64,000 nucleotides of DNA from Sphagnum compactum (Eukaryota > Bryophyta > Sphagnopsida > Sphagnales), in the NCBI GenBank assembly GCA_965153455.1, contig OZ234493.1, forward strand, positions 22,310,213 to 22,374,212. The letters run 5' to 3'. Positions 25,180-35,085 of this stretch are shown here, in pieces. Within the stretch, counting starts at the first letter, position 1. Each line of letters starts with the position of its first letter. Both the position numbers and the translations under genes were made by a program. The notes under the pieces were generated by a model, which was not told the origin of the DNA, searched no databases, and worked only from the letters and a program-made list of their open reading frames with translations.

Positions 25180-26371
25180 GCCACACCCATGAAGGTGCTT
25201 CTCCAGGGTGAGCGTGAGTGATTGTCCATAATGCTTTTTGACAGGTGTGACTCCTGCTTGAAACCCCTCCCACCACTGTCCATGAGAGACATAGAGCTCC
25301 CTACTGTGTCAGCAAGGACTGAACATAATGAATCCTTGTTGGACAAGAAGGTAACAATTCTATGTGGTAGACTGCTGCTCATGCATTTTACTTTCTGAAT
25401 ATGCCATTGAGTTAGAAGTAGCGGCAACGTGTTGGATGGTCCTTGTGAATTCCTCTCAGAACTCTGTGGGTGAAGGCAGTTCCTACTTGATTTGACATGA
25501 ATTCTGCAAACAGGTGAGAAGTTTCCACAGCCAGGTTGAATGCTATCATAGTTTCTTGATTGGAATTTGGCTCACATCTATTGGCTAAGTTGCTCCAAAG
25601 TGCTGTATGGTAGGTTGTATGAAGACTTTGTGCTGTTTGGCAAGAGGTCATTTCCCAGTTTTGTGAGGGTATCCGGTTTCAGTGTTGAATCTGGGGTTTC
25701 AGATTCTTGTGACCTGGACCCAAGATGCCTCCCTTTTGTTGGAACTGGCACAAGAAATGGACCATGGAACTAGCCTTTTGGATGGGTGAATGGAACTAGG
25801 GGTTGGAACTAGAATGGGTGAATGACATCCATCCAATTAGATGTCATTCATTTGTTATTCAACATTTTGCAACCATAAATTGTCAAGTAGATTCCACTAT
25901 TCAAGAAGAAATGGTTTAATAAAGAACAAATGCACAACATGAATTAACAATTGCTTCTTTGAAATTATAGTTGTACTCTTCTATCAAATGATCATATTAC
26001 ATGCCCCATTTTGTTTTACCACATGATTAATCTTGTAAACAAACATAACTCAAAACTCATTCAAAAGGTTAATTATTGTTGTCATCGTCTGTGAATATGC
26101 ATCTCCCATAATGCTCTATTGCATTCCTCTAGAATTGGGTTTCTCTCATTCAGCTCATTTCTACTTAGTTCCAGGGATAGAGAGATAGCAGAAGAAGAAG
26201 AATGACGTAGTTCTTCTTTGTTTCTACACAATTGACAAAGTTTTTTTATGATCTCAAGGTGGTTGTTGCATAGCATTGGATTCTTCACAAACTGAAGAAG
26301 CTGATGACAATGATGCTCCTCTCTCTCTGAGAGGTAAGCAGCATGTGTGAAAGATGAAAGAAAAGTTGTAC
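25180..26371. other. Convergent spacer between COG4 and the isomerase gene
   Basis: This holds the two 3' flanks. I see a short direct repeat of GGTGAATGGAACTAGGGG-like sequence near 25780-25840 and nothing else. The true 3' end of the isomerase gene may lie here, because a possible donor sits at 26371 and no peroxisomal SKL-type end was found upstream of it. Confidence 0.45.
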
Positions 26372-27442
26372 CTCTAGAGTTTTTGAGAAAAAAGACTTAG
26401 ACTGTTTGTGGTTTTGAACTTGAATTGCTGTCTTGAGATCTTGTGAGATGAGCATAGCAGCATTCCATAATGCAACGTACTCCAAGCCTTAAGCCACTGT
26501 GAGATCACAAGACTTCAACAGCACTACCTTTGTTCCCACTACAGCAAGGGGGGACTTGCTGGCGATTTGTTTTGCTAGGGTCTCCACTGCTGCTAGCATC
26601 TCTGCTATGGAGTCATAGACATCTTGTACAAGGCCCAGTGATTTCGCCTCCGATCCCCAGTATTTGCGTCCAGTAAGTGCAAGCTCCAAGGTGTTTCCAT
26701 GGCCTATGAGTCTAGGCAAGCGTTGCAGGGTGCCAAGGTCTGCAGTTATGGCTAGATCAACCTCTTTGACAGAGAAAGATGCATCTTTGGCGCAGTATCA
26801 CAGATCGCAAGCTGTCATCATGTCGATACCTCCTCCTAAGCATGCACCATGGATGGCAGCAATCACAGGTTTGCGACATGCTTCGAACGCCGTGAATGAG
26901 GACTGAAGCTCCTTCACATCCCTTCTAAGCTTCTCTATCTCCCTTCCGACGCATGAGGAGGAGAAGTTGGAGGATGCAGAAGAAGTCTCTTACCCTGGCA
27001 AGCAGATGGAGTATAAAAAACTGTTACGGTTTGTTGCTCAAGAGTTTGTTTTTTTCTGTTGTTCAAAGAGGGCTTGCAAATCGAACAAGGATGAAGACAG
27101 ATCCTGAACCATCAAAGACTCGTGGTGAAAACCCCTACCTTGTTGTGAAGCTTCTTCACTCTCCTTCTTCGTCTGGTTTCTTCTTCCTCCTCCTCAAGTG
27201 ATTTGCGAGAAAGTGGAGAGATCGATCCCCGCGCAGAAATGAGCGCCGGAGCCCGTCAGAGCGATGACGCAAACATCCGGGTTGCCATCCAGCTTTGCAA
27301 TTGCAAGAGGCAGACTGCGGAACAGACCCGCATCCAGTGCGTTGAAACGCGTGGGGCGGCGATGGAGACTGAGCCATGCACGCCGCTGTTGCCATCCGGT
27401 CCTTCCACGCGCAATCCCGCCCATTTCCTCCTGCTCCGCCAT
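26372..27442 (-). pseudogene. Delta(3,5)-delta(2,4)-dienoyl-CoA isomerase (enoyl-CoA hydratase/isomerase family), with three in-frame stops
   Basis: The family isomerises dienoyl-CoA during beta-oxidation of unsaturated fatty acids, in plants in peroxisomes. Two exons are proposed, 27442-27139 and 26988-26372, read on the minus strand. Exon 1 begins MAEQEEMGG and contains RPTRFNALDAG and GSGAHFCAGIDLSTFSQIT. Exon 2 holds RKPVIAAIHGACLGGGID (oxyanion-hole region), FSVKEVDLAITADLGTLQRL (catalytic acidic residues) and KSPLAVVGTKVVLLKS, then GLEYVALWNAAMLISQDL. In-frame stops interrupt it at 27196-27194, 26800-26798 (Arg expected, DIRYC in homologues) and 26491-26489 (Gln expected before GL). Exon 2 otherwise stays in one frame for 205 codons, so the loss looks recent. 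The first stop depends on the proposed exon 1 end. Confidence 0.8.
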
Positions 27443-27525
27443 GGCCACGACCTTATTGCCTCTTGCAACAAAGCTCTAAAAGGAAAATTTAGGGTTTCAA
27501 CTAGTGCTGTTGCTGTTTAGAGAAA
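27443..27525. promoter_or_regulatory. Short divergent intergenic region, possible bidirectional promoter
   Basis: Only 83 bp separate the isomerase ATG (27442, minus) from the ATG of the MYND gene (27526, plus). It contains AGGGTTTCAACTAG, a telobox-like AGGGTTT that is common in plant housekeeping promoters. The true transcription starts are unknown; 5' UTRs of one gene may overlap the other. Confidence 0.4.
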
Positions 27526-29763
27526 ATGGCTGCCAGGTTGGGATTAAGGTTATCTCTGGACCAGCTCATCATTGGCCTGTGGAGACCTTGGGATGATGCT
27601 GTGAAGAGGTCTACATGTTTCCCACCTTGTCAGAAAATTTTGGATCCCCATTGGAGTCCTTTAGCTTCTATGAACCAGCACCCTGAAGCAACCAAGCGCA
27701 ACAATGACTGTCATTTAGAGTCTTCAGATTACGAGATTGCTGACAAGAACCATCTGCACTACTTCCGGCCAGATGTGGATTGTTCCTATCTCTCAAGCTT
27801 TAGGATCAAGATCCAGTATGTGCATCATCCAGATGGCCTGTTGCTAAAGCATGGAGCTTCCACACATTGTCAACTGAAGAAACACAAGAGACAGTTTTTG
27901 AGAATACATGAAGCTGACTTGTCAAAAATCACTTCATTTGGGTCAGGCATTAGCAACCAGCCTTTGAAGATGAATCCTTGTGCTAATCACATTGCACATG
28001 TGACTGACACTTTCTGCTCCATGCCAGGCATCATAGTCTGTCCTTCTTGCAACCTTGTGAGTTACTGCAGTGATGGTTGCAGGATGCAAAACTGGGAGAA
28101 ACATAGAGGTGTCTTTCATGTCAACTGGATGTACCACCACCTTCTCCCTTAAAGGAAACAGAGGAACCTACGACAGATGTTCTGATGAAGGGCTCTGAGT
28201 GTTTATGGGGCAATGTTCCTGATTATGGCTTGTTGGGAAACCATTTGGGGAATCTTCCAGAGCACATCCGGGTTTGTTTTGCTGCAAGTGGAGATCTTCA
28301 GAATACAATTGAAACAGTCTGCCAGTTGCCAGAGCACTTCCAGGGGTCACTCACTGTGTACCTCAATGATAACAACCCCAGGATAGCTTTCAGGAATCTT
28401 TTGATGCTGGAACTTCTGAGATTTTATGGGTTTGAGGCAATTGATACTGTCATTGCCCTGTGGTGCTCAGTCTTACTCACTGCCAACCAACTGTTGGTCT
28501 GTGATAATGCAGCTAGGACCCTGTTAGACAGAACCCTACCTGAGACAGAATTCCCTGAAATGCACTTCCCAAGATCACGAGGTTCCACAATTCATGCACA
28601 GTTTGACAAATCAACTCTGTGGAATCTCATACCTAGGGTGACTGTACGAGAATCTCCAGTGGCTACTACTACCTTTAAATCTTGTATGCGGCCACAATTA
28701 TGCACTGAACTGCAAGCTGGGATGTTTACAACCTGCCCACAAATTTAGATCATGGCCTATTGCTTCCATTCAGTGCAGATAAGAGAGCGCATGACCAGTT
28801 GAATCCTTATCTCCACAATTCTTCAGTGACTGCAACACTGGCAGATGGGTCATCACCATTGGATGGGTGGGATCCCTCCAGCCTTCTTGCAGCAGCCACC
28901 AGGGAAAATCTACCTGCCATGGATCTCTATGGACACGTCTTCTTCCATCTCCTAGAGAGGCTTTCAACCTTCATCCGCAGATTACATTCCTGTCAAGTTC
29001 ATTTCAGGTACTAGTCTGTGCCTGTCTTTGCAGATTTCAGTCAGCAACTTGCTGTAGAGGGAGGCAATTTCTCTGTCAAGTTTCCTCATTTTCTCCTGGA
29101 TTCATTTTACCTATGCTTGGCTTTCTGAGTTCTGGCTTTCATGATGGCAGACTATCCTGTTGTGATGCATCAAGCATAGCCACCAAGCTGCAAAGGTCTG
29201 GTGTGAGGCTGCATCAGGTTGACACATCTAACATAGCTGATGAAACATACCAGGGCATTGCAGGGGTTTTGCAAGATTGGGGACCACTGTTAGAACAGGA
29301 TATATCAGGGGTGATCCTGGTCACCCTTTTAATGAACTGGCCATTGCATTGCCCAGACAGTGCACATCAGATCAGCACATTCAGGTTCACTGAGGATGAC
29401 CTCAGGGAAGCGCTTGTGGGCATAAGTGCACGAACCAGTGATGATCCTGGATTTGCAAAACTTCTAGCCAGAGGACTCCAACATGGGGATCTTTCCTAGG
29501 TGTGCTACTTTCACAATTCCAGCAAAGCTTTCCTCCGGTATCTGGACTCTAGATCTGCAGATAGGATTGGAAAGAGTGTGGATATTCAATGCAGAGAAGC
29601 ACATTTGATTGTCCCTCATCGCCTATTTGTGGGGATGGATGCTTCAATAAATGCAACGCCTGGTGATACTACCAGCTCTGATCTATGTTACTACCACACA
29701 GCTGTCCATAGCTATGCTTTTACTGAGCATTATGTGGAATGGGAGGTTGTTGGGATGCAGTAG
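27526..29763 (+). pseudogene. MYND zinc finger / DUF4470 domain protein, frame-broken
   Basis: The first 208 codons (27526-28152) end in a MYND-like finger, VCPSCNLVSYCSDGCRMQNW followed by EKHRGVFH. The frame then shifts near 28130-28150 and continues as a DUF4470 domain: LPEHIRVCFAASGDLQNTI, then GSLTVYLNDNNPRIAFRNLL. A second shift near 28720 leads into GLLLPFSADKRAH, then DGWDPSSLLAAATREN. A normal GT-AG intron (29008-29150) keeps phase, and the last part reads VDTSNIADETYQGIAGVLQDW and SSKAFLRYLDSRSADRI, to a stop at 29761-29763. A TAG at 29497-29499 interrupts the last part. DUF4470/MYND proteins are best known from fungi and animals; their role is unknown. Both shifts lie near short homopolymers or repeats, so sequencing error is possible. 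The last Cys of the MYND finger is Phe here. Confidence 0.75.
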
Positions 29764-32700
29764 CTTTTGGTTTTGACTGCAACTGACTCAACTAATATGT
29801 CTCTCAAACACAAAGTCCACATAACTGCAATGTGTTACTCTGTGTGCTGCTCATTTATCAAACAGGAACATCAATTTCTACTGGTTCAAAGATGCTAAAG
29901 AACTGACGCTTTGCAGTTCATGCATGCTGCATCATCATCTTTTGAGGAATGCCAATTGTCTGGCCTGCATATCAAGGCGGCAGAGGAAAAGAAAGAGGGA
30001 GCAAGCTGCGTTTGAATTGAATGTGTGCATGCGAATCCCTCAGAAGCTAGTTATGGTGCATTGTTGTCTGTAGATAGCAGCTGCAAGGCAATGTCACTTG
30101 CATGACCTAATCTGATCTTCCTCTAAAATCTGAAAATATGCAGTCAGTAGCAAGTTTCTGATGAATATTGTAGTACAATTCCTCTCTTTCGAGTGTTTGC
30201 TGTGAGTCCCATTACTGCAAAGATGTTGATGATACGAGGTACTATGGCACTTCACAATCATTGAGCTTCCACTTTGTGTTCATGCACACAATCAATTGAA
30301 ATCGGTTTCATGAAGAATACAACTTGTCTCAATTCACATTTGTGAGCAATACTGACAACTCACATAGAAAATTTTGTATAAATTGATTATTGTGTGATTT
30401 TGAACTAGGGTTAATTTCCACATTGAAAAAACATATAATTAATTTTCCCAAGAAGTTAATTGATTTAAATTTTGAGAATATATATATATATATAATGAAG
30501 ATACATCGAAATCTACTATGATATTGTCAATTTGTCATGTGAATAATGAAATTATTCAAATTTTGAATGACATCTGAAATTTAGCATGGATGAATGCAAT
30601 TTAAGAATGGATGATCATGTATGACAATCATGGATGGATTTTATTCATCCACATTTATCCATATCAGTATACATTTGCAATACATACATGGGGAATTATA
30701 CATGATTTGTAAGTACGTTGTTTTTCATTCCTTACAACATTGAATCCTTGCATGGTATTACCTTTGCATGCACTCTAGGAAAAGCACTCTATAAAGACAA
30801 CCCCCTATTTATATAATCCTTAGCATTAGGGAGCATGTCATGTGTACATGAAACCAAACCCAATTTTTGAATAATTTTTTAACCCAACCTAGAGGTTCTT
30901 GAATTTGAAAAATTGTACCAAGACTAGAATCAAATGGTTTAAAATTTGAAAATTTTGGGTTCAAACCCACACTTGAAGAACCTTGAAAGAAAAACTTGGT
31001 GTCAACACTAGGACTAAAGGTTCTCTCTTTAAAAGGAAGAACCTCATAACATTAATCATTTTCAATGTGAAGTTCCATATACCATTTTGCCAGAGTTTCC
31101 CCACTTAATTTTTCACTAGCTTGATCCAATTAGATGCCAATTGAATAGCCCTTCGCAATTCGGGCAACTTGGGAGGTTTAAACATTCCCCTCCTTGTAAG
31201 TTTTTAAATTCTCCTATGGGTTAGTAATATGTTTGTGGATTTCGCAACTTGGGAACACACAATCTAAATTTTTGTATTAACATTAAGAAGAGAGAAAAAG
31301 TTGCCCATATTTGTTGTGCTTTCTTTAAGACTTCAAAACTTTTAATCCCTCAATCCCTTAGAATGTAATTATAGGGAGTCATTCCAAAAGTTCGAACATG
31401 ATTTTTTTAATTTTCATAATAGTATGTTTTGGCAATGTAAGCCTGCTTCCAAAGATACCAAAATCACTCAATTGTTGAAGCCCAACTTCTCCAATGCATC
31501 TATGCAATATTTACATTGAAAGATAAACAAATCAATATTTTTAAGAACTCATGAGCTTCTAAAATGTGAGCAAGTTTGAAGAGTCTAAAATCCAATGAAA
31601 ATCACATAAACACTTTGATGACAACCAAATTTCCATGACTTGTCATGGTTTTCTAGGAATTCTAAAAGAATTTCAAAAATAACACTTCTCTATCATGATA
31701 AGGATAATGAAGGTATTGCTTAAATGTTTTAGCATGGCCATAGAATATGCTAACCCTATTAGATGAGGGTATTGCTCATTTGATTTATAATAAATGTAAT
31801 CCATTTGTGGTGTATGGGGGTATTGTGTGCAACATGGCATAAGATGATCCCAAAATTAAAGGTCAAAATTACAACAAGTGGATGGATTGATATAAAAATG
31901 TTCAAGTAACCACATTACAAAAAGGATGGTGATAAAATATATCATGTTAACTTAATTTATAATGGCTGGATACAAAAATGGTGTGTATGTCCAATAAAGC
32001 TATATCTATAATTATTCCTCTAAGGAGGATGAACTAGAAGGAATGCCCATAATGGTGTGATATTTTGTTGTAGTTTCTATAGCTTTTGTTGCATGATGAT
32101 GAATAAATAGTTGACGATGTTCAAGCGCAAGTCGAATTGCATATGCAATAAAAGCCTCCTTTGTTGTGCCTCAAAGCCTAACACAAAAAAAATAAAAATA
32201 AAAATTAGATTCCAATGTTGACTAGGTTGAAAGCTTGGAGGAAGAATTTTGACTGATAGCATATAAATGGTGCCTTAGGAATTGAAATCAAGGAAGGGTC
32301 ATATAAGAAACACAGTCAAGGAATTGGAGGGTGATAAAAGACAGTTAAAAGGTTGAGGAAGTTGTGACATGAGAATACAACAAACATGCTTCTACATATG
32401 GTGTAAAAATCAAGTAAAACAAACATCTACAAATGTTCGAACAAATAATGCCCCCCATTGTGAATTGTGTAACACACCACACATTTGGGTTTATAAAAAA
32501 TAAGGTTGTGGAACATTGTGAAAGCGAGCATTGAAAAGCCCACATTGATCCCTCACATCCATATCACCCATGAGATAAATGATTCAAACAAAACCGGCCA
32601 TGCATGGATGGTATGAAGTTAACAACATCCGAATATGACATGCAAGGTCCCATTTCCTTTCACCAAGTATGCTTGTTACACATGTGAATGGGTGTTGTGT

Positions 32701-32979
32701 GGAAACTTGTGCAAACATCAAGTTGCCATTCTTCTTACATGTACCGATTTCATTAAAGAAAATATCATTCAATATTGTGGGACATGATATGGATCTGATC
32801 ATGGAGGTTTTGTCACCATGTTTGTGGACCTTGCCTATTTGCACATTTATGACAATGATTCTAATGATGAAAAGGTTGATGAAAATCACTGTAAAGAACC
32901 ATGGGTTGTTGATATGTGTGGGCTTATGACACTAGATGATACCTCCCTCAATGTGAAAAAAAAGAAGGATCACAACCAA
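29764..32979. other. AT-rich spacer with transposon-like debris
   Basis: After the MYND gene 3' flank the sequence becomes AT-rich, with a (TA)n run at about 30479-30494. Three copies of a GGTATTG motif lie at about 31711, 31768 and 31819. Short coding-like stretches occur at 32669-32979 (see the separate entry). No known gene was recognised. Confidence 0.5.
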
Positions 32980-34083
32980 TGTCGCAACCCTAGCCTTGGG
33001 CTCGCGACCAAGGCAAGGGCTTGCAAAGGTGCGGGCCAAGAGTGAGCCTGAAAGTCACATTTTATGTTCCCGGGAGTGCAAGAAAATGTGAGGGATTGAA
33101 CTCCCACACTCCTAAGTGAACTCCCACTTTGGGAGTTAGAGTCCCGATGGATTCCTGAATCTTCAAAGAGCAATTGTAGGGGTCAAAAACCATTAAATTG
33201 AAAAGTTCTTTATATCATTGGAAAGCTCTTGGAACATAAATGTCTAAATGGGCTCGCATGATGCATTTGGACACTTAAACATAAGTTATGGCCAAAAAAA
33301 GGGCCAGGAATCAAATTGGCAATTTGACTCCCGACCACTAAAAGTCAGGAATCGCCCCAATTTCCTTGTGTATAGGTGGCGTGCCACATACCGTTGAAAA
33401 GCTCTTGACGAGGGCTACAACTTTGCTTCACACCTCAACTTAATCAGAGGTCTTCACAAAAAGTTATGAGCCTCCAAAGTTGTAGGAATCCCAATTTAGG
33501 GTATTTCGAGACTCCCCATTTGGGTGTTGGCCCTGTGGTCAGGCACAAAGTATACTATAAAGAGGAAGGTGATGGCTTCCCCTAAGTTCGAGCTGTGGTG
33601 AGTCTTGTGAGTCCGTGTTTGCCCGTGGTTCGTCCGTGCACCAAAAGCACTTAAACTATGCATTAATCAACTTGTTGTTTAGTTTGTGCGAGTCTGTGTG
33701 AGTAATTAATGCTTGTCACTCTTCCTAGTCCCCATTTCGGAGCTCCAGCATGCCCCTCTACCCCAAAAGTGCTTCGAGCCTGGGAGTGTGCTCCAACTCT
33801 TTACTCTTTTGTTGTTTTCACCTTAGACTCACATTTGAGTCTATCAAGAAGCTTGGGAGCGCGTCAACCAACCTTCAAGTTCATCCACCCCCACAAAGAA
33901 AACATTTATGCAAATGAATGACATAATGCAAAAAATCATCAACGAAGTCAAAGAAGGTGGGGTTCAACTCATAGACCACACCACATCATTATTGCTTGTT
34001 ATTGCAATAGATGTACAAAATATTTGCCTATGCAAGGTGAATGAAGTCATGCATTTCAACATGGTATTTCATTTGTGTCATTG
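32794..34083 (+). pseudogene. Unrecognised coding-like sequence interrupted by solo LTR copy 2
   Basis: An open frame reads GSDHGGFVTMFVDLAYLHI from about 32794 and reaches KKKKDHNQ at the LTR border (32979). Skipping the LTR with one target duplicate (32980-33871) leaves the frame open into PSSSSTPTKKTFMQMNDIMQ, until a stop near 34083. Frame continuity over both sides suggests a real ancient coding region, perhaps from a transposon, but I do not recognise the protein. Upstream of 32794 the frame is broken by a stop, and another frame at 32669-32790 may be an earlier part. Confidence 0.4.
32980..33866 (+). mobile_element. Solo LTR of the same family (copy 2)
   Basis: The element starts TGTCGCAACCC and ends GGGAGCGCGTCA, with a perfect 5-bp duplication ACCAA at 32975-32979 and 33867-33871. 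It is about 887 bp. It is in the opposite orientation to the copy at 19195-20014 and shares its ends, the block CAATTTGACTCCCGACC, and a GGGGTAGAGG-like block near the 3' end. No internal retrotransposon genes are nearby. The copies are clearly diverged, so they are separate, not recent, insertions. Confidence 0.88.
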
Positions 34084-34399
34084 ATGGACTTGGCAATTCA
34101 GTGCATCAAATGAAGGATTGGCATGAAATGATATCAAAACATGGAAATATCCGTAAGAAAAGGGTTCATGAATAAACAAAACAACACAAAATTGTTTGTA
34201 CTTATCCCCCATTTTGATTTTCCATTACTAACATGTGTATGATATTACAATCGTGTCAAAAAATAAATTATTTATGTGTTAATGCATTGATTTTGTATCA
34301 GTGAACATATAGGGTTTGAAAGTTAAAGTTACATTACTAAGGCTATATAGCACATGTATTCTAAAACTCCCAAACAAGAATATCTCACTCAAATGTCAT

Positions 34400-35085
34400 A
34401 TAAAGGTGGGTATTGCATACTTGCATCATGTACAACTTAATTACCACCCTATATAATGTGGGTATAGTAGGTCAATTGTTCACTGATCTTTAAGTCAATA
34501 TGCAAATAATTTTTACCCATCTTGTTTCTTGTGGCATTAAATTGGTCTTACATGCAAGTATTGCAAGGTTTAGGTTATATCATAGTTAAAGGTTGACGGG
34601 CACTAATACAAGTATTGCATATAATTTCATATCTTTTGTGAGTATTAATTATATATGAGTACGTTAGATGAAGGTATTACAAATTCCCTACTCCGTCCAA
34701 TGGGGGATTTGACCATTTAATGCGGGTATTGTCTTACCTTTTTTCATCAAAATGATGATATGCTTTTTTTATAAATATCGAATATCAAATATCAAATGTT
34801 TGGATTTTTTTTATTACATTCAGTCCATTAGATGTAAGTATTGCATTTGGTGGACAAGATCCCCCTTAGATGATGAAGGATTAAGTTTTTGCAATACCTG
34901 CATTATAAATATATATTAACTAAAAAGGGGCTTTTGGTGAAAGTACACAATATAGATTTATGTAAGTATTGTGATAAGCTTATTTTGGTAGACTAGTAGT
35001 TTTACAATACAGTAGTAAAAGCAAAATTACTTTAATGATCACTTTAACACTGCTTTCAAATGATGTAGGTATTGCAAATTAGGGT
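34400..35085. repeat. Cluster of a short RGTATTGC-type motif
   Basis: A motif close to GATGTAGGTATTGCA recurs at about 34407, 34459, 34556, 34611, 34671, 34724, 34836, 34962 and 35067, with one inverted copy near 34895. Spacing is irregular, about 50-110 bp. Three more copies lie at 31711-31825. The sequence between motifs is AT-rich and does not look repeated, so this is not a plain tandem array. Confidence 0.65.
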
